DNA from: Caedibacter sp. 37-49
Lineage (GTDB): Bacteria; Pseudomonadota; Alphaproteobacteria; Caedimonadales; Caedimonadaceae
Direction of reading: 5' to 3'
Assembly (NCBI GenBank): GCA_001898725.1
Contig: MKUV01000041.1
Location: 1-49,807 of the forward strand
DNA: 49,807 bases
How positions within the stretch are numbered: the stretch's first letter is position 1; every line of letters begins with the position of its first letter. The position numbers and the translations under genes are program-made. Positions 9,395 through 18,108 of the stretch are shown here, one piece after another. The notes under the pieces were generated by a model. That model ran no database searches and was not told the origin of the DNA. It saw only the letters and a program-made list of their open reading frames with translations.

Positions 9395-10444
9395 ATGAAA
9401 AAAAAGATATTAACCATTATAGGAGCACGCCCTCAATTTATTAAAGCTGCTGTTCTTTCTAGATTTTTTAAAGGCCATCCCTTAATTGAAGAAATAATTG
9501 TTCATACTGGACAACATTTTGATTCTAACATGTCAGATGTTTTTTTTGAACAATTGAATATTCCCCAACCTAGGTACTACCTTGATATTCATAGTTTGTC
9601 TCATGGTGCTATGACAGGGCTTATGCTCGAAAAGCTTGAAGAAATTATGCTTCAAGAATTACCTTCTCTTGTTTTAATTTATGGAGATACTAACTCTACT
9701 CTTGCTGGTGCTCTTGCTGCTTCAAAACTTCACATTCCTATTGCGCATATTGAAGCAGGACTTCGCTCTTTTAATCCTTTAATGCCTGAAGAAATCAATC
9801 GAGTATTATCTGATCATGTCAGCTCTCTTCTGTTTTGTCCCACTCTTAAAGCTGTAGAAAACCTATCGCAAGAGGGAATTACGAAAAATGTGTTTCATGT
9901 TGGAGATGTTATGCATGATGCTACATTATTCGCTATAGAGAAAATCTCGAAGAAAATACTCCTTAGATTTGAACTAAAAGAAAAATCATATATTGTTCTG
10001 ACTTTGCATCGTCAAGAAAGTACGGCAAATAAAGAACATCTTGAAAATTTATTAAATTACATTATTGAGTATAGTAAAAATCATAGCCTGCAAATAGTAT
10101 GGCCTATACACCCAAGAACTAAAAGCCTAGTTAAAGCTGAAATTTTTGATTTAATTAAAGTTATTGATCCTTTGAATTATCAAGATATGCATAGTCTACT
10201 ACACTTCTCATCTTTAGTTTGTACCGACTCAGGCGGCCTACAAAAAGAAGCCTATTTTCATCAAAAACCATGTATTACAATGCGTTCTGAAACTGAATGG
10301 ACTGAGACAATCACAAATGGTTGGAATCGTTTATGGAGTGTTCCTCAATATGTCTTGCCCCAACAAAGCATTAAAGATTATGGTGATGGAAAAGCAGGCT
10401 CAATAATCTTTGAAAAAATAGAAACGTTTCTTGGCAACAATTAA
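9395..10444 (+). CDS. Non-hydrolysing UDP-sugar 2-epimerase (WbpI-like; WecB family)
   Basis: A 349-residue protein with the UDP-GlcNAc 2-epimerase signature: GARPQFIK (10-17), HTGQHFDSNM (37-46), YGDTNSTLAGALAAS (96-110), HIEAGLRSF (118-126) and PEEINR (131-136). The HG-MTG-MLE-E stretch and the FFEQLNIPQP block resemble, from memory of the family, WbpI/WlbD enzymes that convert UDP-GlcNAc3NAcA to UDP-ManNAc3NAcA rather than plain WecB. This fits the other Wbp enzymes at 20020-24096. WecB (UDP-ManNAc formation) is the alternative. It ends the plus-strand operon; no strong plus-oriented terminator follows. Confidence 0.9.
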   Translation: MKKKILTIIGARPQFIKAAVLSRFFKGHPLIEEIIVHTGQHFDSNMSDVFFEQLNIPQPRYYLDIHSLSHGAMTGLMLEKLEEIMLQELPSLVLIYGDTNSTLAGALAASKLHIPIAHIEAGLRSFNPLMPEEINRVLSDHVSSLLFCPTLKAVENLSQEGITKNVFHVGDVMHDATLFAIEKISKKILLRFELKEKSYIVLTLHRQESTANKEHLENLLNYIIEYSKNHSLQIVWPIHPRTKSLVKAEIFDLIKVIDPLNYQDMHSLLHFSSLVCTDSGGLQKEAYFHQKPCITMRSETEWTETITNGWNRLWSVPQYVLPQQSIKDYGDGKAGSIIFEKIETFLGNN

Positions 10445-10512
10445 CTTTTAGATCTATCCATTTTTTAAGATGCATAATTAAAAAATCTAAATACGTACAA
10501 AAATTAATGCTC

Positions 10513-10542
10513 AAAAAAGAGCCCTCTGATGAACCAGAGGGC
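10513..10542 (-). terminator. Intrinsic terminator of the 10568-11044 gene
   Basis: GCCCTCTG (10521-10528), loop ATGAAC, CAGAGGGC (10535-10542). Read on the minus strand the 8-bp stem is followed by TCTTTTTT, so it serves the minus-strand secreted-protein gene that stops at 10568. It also separates this gene from the convergent epimerase. Confidence 0.9.
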
Positions 10543-10567
10543 TTACACGGGGGAACTTATTTAGGTG

Positions 10568-11044
10568 TTATACGGCAATAATAATAGCCTGAATCGCAAA
10601 GGTCGCCGCGGCTTTTAAAACAACTGGCCCAACTTCCTTAACTATATTTTTTACAATCGGACCAACATATTCAATAATTCCACTTGCAATATTTTTTACG
10701 ACTGAGAAAACTTTACTAAAGAAGCCTTTTCCTTGTGCTTTAATCTCTTCAAAATCATCCTTAATATTTTGATATGTTTTGGAAGCAACTTTTTTAAGCT
10801 CATCTAGGCTAAAGCTTTTATATGCAGCTTTAGCAGCAGTTCCTAAAATTTCTTTCGTATCAAATGTTGCTCCTTTTGAAGAGGCGTCTTTTGTCTCATC
10901 TTGCTCAGTAACCTTGAGGGTTGTTTTTACCTGAGCATTTGTAACGTCTTCAGAAATGATATTTGGGTCAATTGCTTGAAGCGTATTCATTGTTACAAAA
11001 GAAATGAATGCTGCATAAAATGCTAATTTTAAACTCTTTTTCAT
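10568..11044 (-). CDS. Small secreted protein with hydrophobic/amphipathic C-terminus
   Basis: 158 residues, no family recognised. A Sec signal peptide is clear (MKKSLKLAFYAAFISFVTMN, cleavage near LQA). A charged middle part follows, then from about residue 100 a Gly/Val/Ile/Ala-rich tail with repeated GPIVKNIV and GPVVLKAA phrases ending in IQAIIIAV. The tail would form amphipathic or membrane-inserting helices. Start choice is supported by GGAG 8 bases upstream of the ATG (GGAGATAAAGGATG). The gene stands alone, with its own terminator on the far side. A membrane-active peptide, an envelope protein and a host-directed factor are all possible; none is shown by the sequence. Confidence 0.85.
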   Translation of the reverse strand: MKKSLKLAFYAAFISFVTMNTLQAIDPNIISEDVTNAQVKTTLKVTEQDETKDASSKGATFDTKEILGTAAKAAYKSFSLDELKKVASKTYQNIKDDFEEIKAQGKGFFSKVFSVVKNIASGIIEYVGPIVKNIVKEVGPVVLKAAATFAIQAIIIAV

Positions 11045-11138
11045 CCTTTATCTCCACTGTTGGTTAGGGGCCTTACAATGTTGATATAAGAAGCCAAAAA
11101 TATATTACAAGGGGGCAATATTAATTTTTTAAAATAAT

Positions 11139-12011
11139 TTATTCTACTGAGGTTTGTTTTATCGCTGCTTCAACAGTATTTTCAAGTAATGAAACGACTG
11201 TCATAGGACCTATTCCACCTGGCACTGGCGTAATTGCACTGACAATTTGAGAGACATTCTCAAAATCTACATCTCCCACTATTTCAACCTCGCCATTCTG
11301 TCCCAAAATATGATTAATGCCGACATCTAATACAATTACACCTGGTTTAACCCAATCCTTTTGTATAAAACGAGGTTGGCCAACAGCCGCGATCAAGATA
11401 TCTGCCGTTTTTGTAATTTCTCGAATATTCTGACTTTTTGAATGTACGACTGTGACACTGCAGTCTTCTTTCAATAATAACATTGCAAGAGGGCGACCGA
11501 CCAGAATAGAGCGCCCAACAATGACAACATGTAGTCCTTTAATATTCTCTCGATGGTTTTTTAGCAAAGTCAAACAGCCTTTAGGAGTGCATGGTATAAT
11601 CGTTGGCTGCCCAAGACTTAAGGCGCCTAAATTATGAGGATGAAGGCCATCCACATCTTTAATAGGATCAATTGATTGAATAAGTTTAAATGTATCCAAA
11701 TGTTGTGGCAAAGGAAGCTGTAAAAGAATTCCATGAACCGTATTTGTAAGGTTAAGCTGTTGAATTGATTCTAAAAGGGTGTCTGCTGAAGCCGTGGAAG
11801 ATAAATAATGTTCTGTAGAGCGGATGCCTATTTCTTGGCACTGTCTGCATTTTGAAGCAACATAGCTTTTACTTGCAAGATTATCTCCTACTCTAATAAC
11901 AGCTAATTCAGGCGTTATTCCCTTTTTCTTATGTAATTCTTCAATACGCTTCTTAAGTTTGTCCTTAAGTTGCGCTGCTAAAGAGCGGCTATCTAGTAAA
12001 ACAGGTCTCAT
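11139..12011 (-). CDS. folD: Bifunctional methylenetetrahydrofolate dehydrogenase/cyclohydrolase FolD
   Basis: 290 residues, the standard length. It interconverts 5,10-methylene-, 5,10-methenyl- and 10-formyl-tetrahydrofolate using NADP. Family blocks are intact: YVASKCRQC with catalytic Tyr and Lys, LPLPQHLD, KDVDGLHP, PCTPKG, the Rossmann stretch VVIVGRSILVGRPLA and the C-terminal TPVPGGIGPMTV. It lies 17 bases downstream of yggT and is probably co-transcribed with it. It is a cytoplasmic housekeeping gene supplying one-carbon units for purine and formyl-Met synthesis. Confidence 0.97.
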   Translation of the reverse strand: MRPVLLDSRSLAAQLKDKLKKRIEELHKKKGITPELAVIRVGDNLASKSYVASKCRQCQEIGIRSTEHYLSSTASADTLLESIQQLNLTNTVHGILLQLPLPQHLDTFKLIQSIDPIKDVDGLHPHNLGALSLGQPTIIPCTPKGCLTLLKNHRENIKGLHVVIVGRSILVGRPLAMLLLKEDCSVTVVHSKSQNIREITKTADILIAAVGQPRFIQKDWVKPGVIVLDVGINHILGQNGEVEIVGDVDFENVSQIVSAITPVPGGIGPMTVVSLLENTVEAAIKQTSVE

Positions 12012-12028
12012 ACGTATCTAAAAATTTC

Positions 12029-12337
12029 TTAAGAAATCCCAATAAATTTTAAAATAAGTCTTGCAATAATATTTTGCAAAAACACAAGAATAAAAATAGC
12101 GATCATAGGCGTAAAATCAAACCCGCCTATGCCAGGGATGAAACGACGAAGCAGAGATAGAAATGGCTCTGTAAGACGATACAATGCTTCGCCTATTACA
12201 GCAACAACCCTGCTATGCATATTAATAATTTGGAATGAAATAAGCCAACTTAAAATAACGCTTGCAATAAGCACCCAAACATAGAGATGCAACAACGTAT
12301 GCATAAGTTCAAGGATTGGAACAATGATAATATCCAT
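12029..12337 (-). CDS. YggT-family membrane protein
   Basis: A 102-residue protein with two hydrophobic segments separated by the typical YggT connector (YRLTEPFLSLLRRFIP followed by GGFDFTPMIAIFILVFLQ). A strong ribosome site, GAGG 6 bases before the ATG, supports the start. YggT/YlmG proteins are small inner-membrane proteins linked to osmotic tolerance, cell-division or cofactor-assembly functions in different organisms; no single activity is established. It precedes folD, the same direction and close spacing suggesting one transcript. Confidence 0.9.
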   Translation of the reverse strand: MDIIIVPILELMHTLLHLYVWVLIASVILSWLISFQIINMHSRVVAVIGEALYRLTEPFLSLLRRFIPGIGGFDFTPMIAIFILVFLQNIIARLILKFIGIS

Positions 12338-12434
12338 AGGGAACCTCTATTTATTTTTCTTAAACGTAGCCTTGCTATTTGATATTGACAAGAAGATTCT
12401 CATTTTAAGAGATTTCATTATAAATAGTCGAAAA

Positions 12435-15400
12435 TTAACTTTGAATTTCTAATTCAGACTGAATAAATTTTTGAAGTGTTTGAACACGACGTGCCATAGT
12501 TAATTCTTTTAAACGTTGTTCTTCTACTTCGCGTTGTTTTCTAAGTTCAAGGTTTTTCTTATTTTCCCATAAGATAGGTAAGGATAAAAGAATATCAAAA
12601 GAACTTATAATTTCTTTCATCTCTATCTTTTTATCATCTTTATGGCTGAACATAGACAATGTATGGGTTTTAGGGCTATTTTTAAGAGTACCTAATTGAT
12701 TTTTTATTAGGTCCGTAAATAAACTGAAAGGATCCGCACTTCGAAGCATTATGGATCGACAACTACCATCTAAAGAAGCTGCAAATCCTTTATAACGTTC
12801 TATAATGACTCCTTTAAGTCCTTTAGTTATATCTTGCGTAAAAATAATCTTATCTTCTATACCTTCAGCGGTTTTATAAGCACAACTCTTCAAGAATAAT
12901 GATTTAAAAATATTATCTATTAAGGACCTATTTTTCTTTGAACCATCCTTAATTAAATTATTTATCTTTAATTCTTGAGTTTCTCCGTCTAAATTCTTAA
13001 AGGCTTCCATTACAAAAAAATCTCCCAAGCAAGGAAGCACTTTAGAAGGTTCAATTTCTATGTCTTCAACATAAGTAGGAATTTCAATAGAGGGTTGTTC
13101 TCCGTTGAATTTTTTAATAATAACCTTATTTAAAAACTTTACTAATACTGGCTTAAACGCCTCAATATTTAAGACGAATTGACCTTTATTTTCTTTAGAT
13201 TTTTTATATTTTTTAGAAGGGAAAGAAAAACTGTGATCTTGCTCTCTTGCAGCTAAAGTATAAGCAAATGTTCCAAGAACTAAGTTAAGCTTTTCTTCGT
13301 TACTACAAGTGTAAGCCTTTAGAGCATCATCTTTAAGAAAGAGAATTAATTGGTTTACACCATCGGTTTCGTTTTCAATCTCAAATTGTTTTAATGCTTG
13401 TTTAAAATTGAGCTCTAAAAATGTCCGTGCTTTCTCAAGAAATGTTTTATTGAATAATTTTAATGATTCCGACGTAAGATTGCCATTCGTTAAGATTGAT
13501 TCTATATTTTCTACTGTTAAGAATGTCAAAAAATAGTTCTGAAGTTCTTTATCAAGATTTTGGGTTAGCCGTTGAACAAAATCGTTGGAATTTTCCAAAC
13601 CTAATTGAGAAGCAAACTTTTCATAAGCTTGTTTTTCATCGGTTACACCTATCACTTGATAGAAAATTTTTCTAGATTCATTGAAAAATTTCTCTACGAT
13701 TCTAGATGAAGAACTCTGATGGTTAGTTAATTTATATTGAACAAGAAATGTTAAAAGTGCACTTGTTGGTTTAACAGTAAGCCCTCTTTCTTCCAAAAGT
13801 TTTTGTAAATCTTGTTTTATTTTGACTTCTGGATTTATAGTTTTAATTTTAGATTTTCGAGGAAGAGGGGGTGGAGGCGGAGCAGCAATCATATTAAGAT
13901 CGATTGGCTTTAGAGGGGAAGAAGAAGTTTTAAGTGGACTTCCTTTTTCTTGTCGAGAAAGATGTTTTTTTGATGATGGAGATAAATCAGCCTGACTATT
14001 TTCTTTACTAGAAGTAATTTCTGCAGAAACAGTCTGTGTAGTTTGAACTCTTTTTATCGGTAAGTTTTCTTTTTCATCTTCTGCTATTTGCTCAGATGAT
14101 TTAGCAATATCTCGTAATTCTTCTTTGAGAAAAAGTTGACTCAATTTCTTTACAAGTAGTTGTTTTTGAAGTTGTTCTCTTTCTTCTTTTAACCTCTTAG
14201 TTTCTTCATTTTTCTTCAAAAGATCTTTCAAAGCCCTCCAAGAAGGAAGTGAAAATAGGAAAACAAAATTTGGCACTTCTAACATAGGCGTTTCAACAGA
14301 CTTGCTAGTTCCATTAGCTCTAGCTTTGATCACATATCTTTTTTTATTAGCAATCCTACTTACTAATTTAAACATTTCAAGAGCAGTGTTAGCTTTCTTC
14401 CAACCTTGATCTGTTCTTCGAATGGCATCAAGAAATCCGTCCTTTGAATGTAAATAATCTTCGATCAAACGCTTTACATCCCTGTATAAAGCATCTTGTA
14501 ATTGAAGTTCTGAACCAGAAAATTTTTGTGCACCAAGTTCTATAAAGATGCTTTGCATTATTCCTTGATAAGTTCTCTTATTAACTTTTTCTTCCTCGTC
14601 TTTTAGTTCAGCAAACTCCCGTGGATTTTGTGCCTTTTTCAAGTTAAGTCTAATAACCGAAAGAGTTCTGTCTTGATCAGCAATACTAAACCAAAAATTA
14701 AGCTTCTCTTCTAGACTATTTCCAGGCAAAAGTCCGAGCAATTTATCTGTTAACCAAGAATCTAACTGTTTAAGGATGTCTTCGGCCGAAACTGAACTAA
14801 GTATTGAAGGAGTAAGACTTTCAGATACGTCATCGTCTGACTGAACAATGTTTGAACTCAAACGTGCAGCCAGATTTGTTCCATAAAGTTGTCCTACAGC
14901 AAGCACCATATAAGGTTGAATTTGTTTTTTTAATTCATCAGTATCAATACTTGGATTTCCCTGGGAGTTTGTAAGCGTCGGTAATTTAAATGAAGAATCT
15001 GAAACGAGTAGCTTAAAAACTTGTGCAAGTATTTCTTTCTTCTGCACGCTTGAAAACATTCCTGACTCATATAAAGGACTATTTTGAACTGTAGGAGTAA
15101 TAATAATTTTAGCATTTCTCTTTAGTTGGGAACCAAGTTCAGGATTAATGGCCTGTTCAAAACGCTCCATAACTACCTTATTGATTAACGAGATAATTTC
15201 CTGTTCTAACAGAGATTGCTTTTTAGATAATTCTTGCTCGCCTTTCTCAATGTAATCAGTCAACAGTTTAGTTCGCCATAATGCTAGAGTAGCTTCTGCT
15301 ATCTCCTTAAAACCCTGGCTAAAATTGATAAACGTCTCTATATTGTGATGAGGTTGAATAAGACGTAATATATAATCTTCAGATTCTTTTATTGTAAATT

Positions 15401-16880
15401 TAAAAACTCTCTCAACAAGCCTGCTGACCTGTTCAGACAACTTAACAACTAAATTCTGAACTTCCTCTACTTTTAGTTTCTGATCTTTAACAAGCTTTTG
15501 TAATGCCAATAAAATTCCTGATTCTTTAGGTAATTTTAATCCCCCTTTTTGTAATGCCAGATCCAATTCTTTTACATGGTTTATGGATGATTTATCATTT
15601 CTAAGCTGGGGTTGAGAGAGCAGCCTAACCATTGGCGGTGGGGGTGGAGTAAATCCCTCTATATGAGATTGTTTCTCAGCCGACTCAAATTCAATTTTAA
15701 AAGGCAATTGATGAGGAGCAAGTGATTTTTTTTTAGGGGCTTTAGCAGGTAAAGGAGACAATCTCTTTCTCTCTGGCGATAAGTTGGCAGCCCAAGAGGC
15801 AGCAGCATTCTTAAACGATTTTGAAGGCGATGCTTCTTTAACAGTGGCAACGACCTCTTTTTCTAAAGAAAGCTTCTGTGTTGTATCAAAGTTCCTTTCA
15901 ATTTTCAGCTCACTTCTTTTTTCATTCTGATTGTTTGGTCTTTGCTCTGGTTGAAGTTCACTCATTTTCGATAGTTCAGCTAGAGTATCAACTCTGGATG
16001 TAGTCTGAGACTGCTCTTTTACATAAACCGTTTCTTCTGTTCTATTTTCTAAATGATGCTCTTGTACTTCTGCCACAATGGATTTAATTGGAAACTCATT
16101 TACATGTTGATTGTTGGGCTTAACTTTAAAATTTTCCTGCTCTTTGGATTGATCGTTAATACTCTCAAAAGGCAGATCCTGCTTAGTTTCTTTTGTTTTT
16201 GTTAGTAAATTAGAACTTAAATTCTTAGCTGTAATCAACATACTGTCATAAGATGAAAAAGAAACCTTACTTTTTGTTTCGTGAGTTTCATTGCTTACAT
16301 AACTAAAGCCTTGTTTTGTTATTGGTATGTATTCTGAGATAAAATTTTCGCGCCTTTTTTCATGGAAAGGAAGAAAATTTTTCATTGGAGAATAAAAATG
16401 CCCTAAGTTAGGAATAAATGTCTCATTACGAGATGAATTACTATCAATATTTTGGTATTTTGATTCGAGAGAACCTACAAAAACAGAAGATTCTACACAA
16501 GATGAACTCAATGATGGGCTAAAACTTATTAAACGAGGCTTTAAATCATGGAGAGAAAATTGAGAATTTTTATATTTTCCGCCAACTGAAGACAAACCTG
16601 ACGAAGAAGATATGCCTCCTTTGAAATTCCCAAAGGAATACAAAAGTTGTTGATTATCATTAATATGCTTAGGAAGCATATTTTCTAAGAGACTATGTAA
16701 AACAGGGAAAAAATGCGATAAAAAGTATATTATTTTTGTCGCTACAATAGAAGATGAATATCTATTTTCTAAGGGATTTTCCACAGCAATAGATGTCTTA
16801 GAGTAAAGAGTGGAAAGCAAAAGTCCCGCCGCAAAAACACGGCAAGTTTTATGGAATTTATCCTTTATTTCTCTAAACAT
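12435..16880 (-). CDS. Giant exported protein with two polyproline-helical modules
   Basis: 1481 residues, no family recognised. The N-terminus looks like a Sec signal (FAAGLLLSTLYSKTSIAVEN). Residues about 40-400 are low-complexity, Ser/Glu/Lys-rich and probably disordered. A TPPPPP tract at about 410-415 opens a largely helical stretch to about 925, ending in a charged coiled coil (NEETKRLKEEREQLQKQL). A second tract, APPPPPLPRKSK at about 1000-1010, opens another helical stretch ending at the C-terminus with a similar Leu-Ser-Leu-Pro then charged-helix pattern (QREVEEQRLKELTMARR). This gives two tract-plus-helix modules. Polyproline followed by helices recalls bacterial actin-assembly or adaptor-binding factors (Sca2, RickA), but no WH2 motif or autotransporter barrel was seen. 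The gene stands alone between yggT and the glycan operon. Confidence 0.85.
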   Translation of the reverse strand: MFREIKDKFHKTCRVFAAGLLLSTLYSKTSIAVENPLENRYSSSIVATKIIYFLSHFFPVLHSLLENMLPKHINDNQQLLYSFGNFKGGISSSSGLSSVGGKYKNSQFSLHDLKPRLISFSPSLSSSCVESSVFVGSLESKYQNIDSNSSRNETFIPNLGHFYSPMKNFLPFHEKRRENFISEYIPITKQGFSYVSNETHETKSKVSFSSYDSMLITAKNLSSNLLTKTKETKQDLPFESINDQSKEQENFKVKPNNQHVNEFPIKSIVAEVQEHHLENRTEETVYVKEQSQTTSRVDTLAELSKMSELQPEQRPNNQNEKRSELKIERNFDTTQKLSLEKEVVATVKEASPSKSFKNAAASWAANLSPERKRLSPLPAKAPKKKSLAPHQLPFKIEFESAEKQSHIEGFTPPPPPMVRLLSQPQLRNDKSSINHVKELDLALQKGGLKLPKESGILLALQKLVKDQKLKVEEVQNLVVKLSEQVSRLVERVFKFTIKESEDYILRLIQPHHNIETFINFSQGFKEIAEATLALWRTKLLTDYIEKGEQELSKKQSLLEQEIISLINKVVMERFEQAINPELGSQLKRNAKIIITPTVQNSPLYESGMFSSVQKKEILAQVFKLLVSDSSFKLPTLTNSQGNPSIDTDELKKQIQPYMVLAVGQLYGTNLAARLSSNIVQSDDDVSESLTPSILSSVSAEDILKQLDSWLTDKLLGLLPGNSLEEKLNFWFSIADQDRTLSVIRLNLKKAQNPREFAELKDEEEKVNKRTYQGIMQSIFIELGAQKFSGSELQLQDALYRDVKRLIEDYLHSKDGFLDAIRRTDQGWKKANTALEMFKLVSRIANKKRYVIKARANGTSKSVETPMLEVPNFVFLFSLPSWRALKDLLKKNEETKRLKEEREQLQKQLLVKKLSQLFLKEELRDIAKSSEQIAEDEKENLPIKRVQTTQTVSAEITSSKENSQADLSPSSKKHLSRQEKGSPLKTSSSPLKPIDLNMIAAPPPPPLPRKSKIKTINPEVKIKQDLQKLLEERGLTVKPTSALLTFLVQYKLTNHQSSSSRIVEKFFNESRKIFYQVIGVTDEKQAYEKFASQLGLENSNDFVQRLTQNLDKELQNYFLTFLTVENIESILTNGNLTSESLKLFNKTFLEKARTFLELNFKQALKQFEIENETDGVNQLILFLKDDALKAYTCSNEEKLNLVLGTFAYTLAAREQDHSFSFPSKKYKKSKENKGQFVLNIEAFKPVLVKFLNKVIIKKFNGEQPSIEIPTYVEDIEIEPSKVLPCLGDFFVMEAFKNLDGETQELKINNLIKDGSKKNRSLIDNIFKSLFLKSCAYKTAEGIEDKIIFTQDITKGLKGVIIERYKGFAASLDGSCRSIMLRSADPFSLFTDLIKNQLGTLKNSPKTHTLSMFSHKDDKKIEMKEIISSFDILLSLPILWENKKNLELRKQREVEEQRLKELTMARRVQTLQKFIQSELEIQS

Positions 16881-17010
16881 AAACGATCTCTATTAAAGTT
16901 TAAAACTTACTAAAAATTTAATATATATTTTTATGACCAATAAGGAAAGAGGGTTTTAATAAATTTGCCTTCTTTAAAACTTTTCTACCAAAATAAAATG
17001 TTTCAAAAAT

Positions 17011-18108
17011 TTAAGAAAGACAATTTATTATAATTTTATCTGTAATTTTTGCTTTTTCAGACCATGAAAGCGAAGTTATGATTTTTTTTGAAATTTTAAT
17101 TGAGGAAGACATATTTTTATCAGTCGCTATTTTTACAGCTTTAGCCCATGCTTCTGGTGTTTGCTCCTTTACAATCCAACCACATTTATTTTCTTTGACG
17201 AACGCAGTTTGCTCAGGTTGATCACTTACTATGACGGGGATTTCGCATGCGATAGTTTCAAAAAGCTTAAGTGGAGAAAGGCCGGTTAAGGCTCTATCTT
17301 GTATATTTTGAACTGGTATAAGTCCAGCAATTGCTTTTGCAACAATACCACCTACTTCTTTATAGGGCTTACGGCCAAGATATATTACTCTATCAGAAAT
17401 TTTAGCTTTATTTTCTACAAGAATTTTCTCAACGCCATCTCCAATAAATACCAACTTTACTTTTTGAGGCCAGGCAGGCATATCTACCGAGTTTAATAAT
17501 AAGGGGATTCCATGCCATCTTGAAAAAGTACCAAAAAAAACGACAAATTGATCTGGAAGAGCATAATTTGTTTTAGCATTTCGATTAAAAAGATTTGTAT
17601 TTACACCATTGGAAATAACTGTTACGCGCTCATGTTTTGCTTCTTTTTTAATAAATTCTTTTAAGCCTTCAGTCACAACAATAACATGATTTGCCCATTG
17701 AAATTGTCTACGATACAACATTTTAAAAAAGGAGGTAAAGTTACGAGTCCAAGGCCAAGCAATAAAAAGATCTTCATAAGGTCCATTCACTTCTTGTATT
17801 ACCTTTAACCTCTTCCATTTAGCCCACAAAGCAACAACAAAACCAAATGGATGGCAACGAATATAGAGTAGGTCTGGACGACCTTTTGAGTAAACAAGTG
17901 ACCATTGTGTTTTCAATATTTCTTTAATACGTGTAAAAAAAGACGGTAATTCACTGTCACTATATGAAGGTCTAAAAAGTTTTATCTTCCATCCTAATTT
18001 TTCCAGTCCTTGGATTATTTCTATTACATGCGTGTAAGAGGCATGGCCTTCACGAACAGGTTCCAAGCATAAATAAAAAATCTCTCCACGATTAAGTGAA
18101 TTTGACAT
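17011..18108 (-). CDS. GT4-family glycosyltransferase
   Basis: 365 residues with GT-B organisation. The N-terminal domain contains GHASYTHVIEIIQGLEKLGW, LLYIRCHPFGF and IQEVNGPYEDL. The C-terminal domain has ISNGVNTNLFN, VVFFGTFSRWHGI, FIGDGVEK and the donor-binding GLSPLKLFETIACEIPVIVS. It is the last gene of the wbpA-wbpBD-wbpE-amidotransferase operon and overlaps the preceding stop by 17 bases. It probably adds one of the sugars made by this operon to a lipid-linked glycan at the cytoplasmic membrane face. The linkage formed cannot be deduced. Confidence 0.9.
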   Translation of the reverse strand: MSNSLNRGEIFYLCLEPVREGHASYTHVIEIIQGLEKLGWKIKLFRPSYSDSELPSFFTRIKEILKTQWSLVYSKGRPDLLYIRCHPFGFVVALWAKWKRLKVIQEVNGPYEDLFIAWPWTRNFTSFFKMLYRRQFQWANHVIVVTEGLKEFIKKEAKHERVTVISNGVNTNLFNRNAKTNYALPDQFVVFFGTFSRWHGIPLLLNSVDMPAWPQKVKLVFIGDGVEKILVENKAKISDRVIYLGRKPYKEVGGIVAKAIAGLIPVQNIQDRALTGLSPLKLFETIACEIPVIVSDQPEQTAFVKENKCGWIVKEQTPEAWAKAVKIATDKNMSSSIKISKKIITSLSWSEKAKITDKIIINCLS

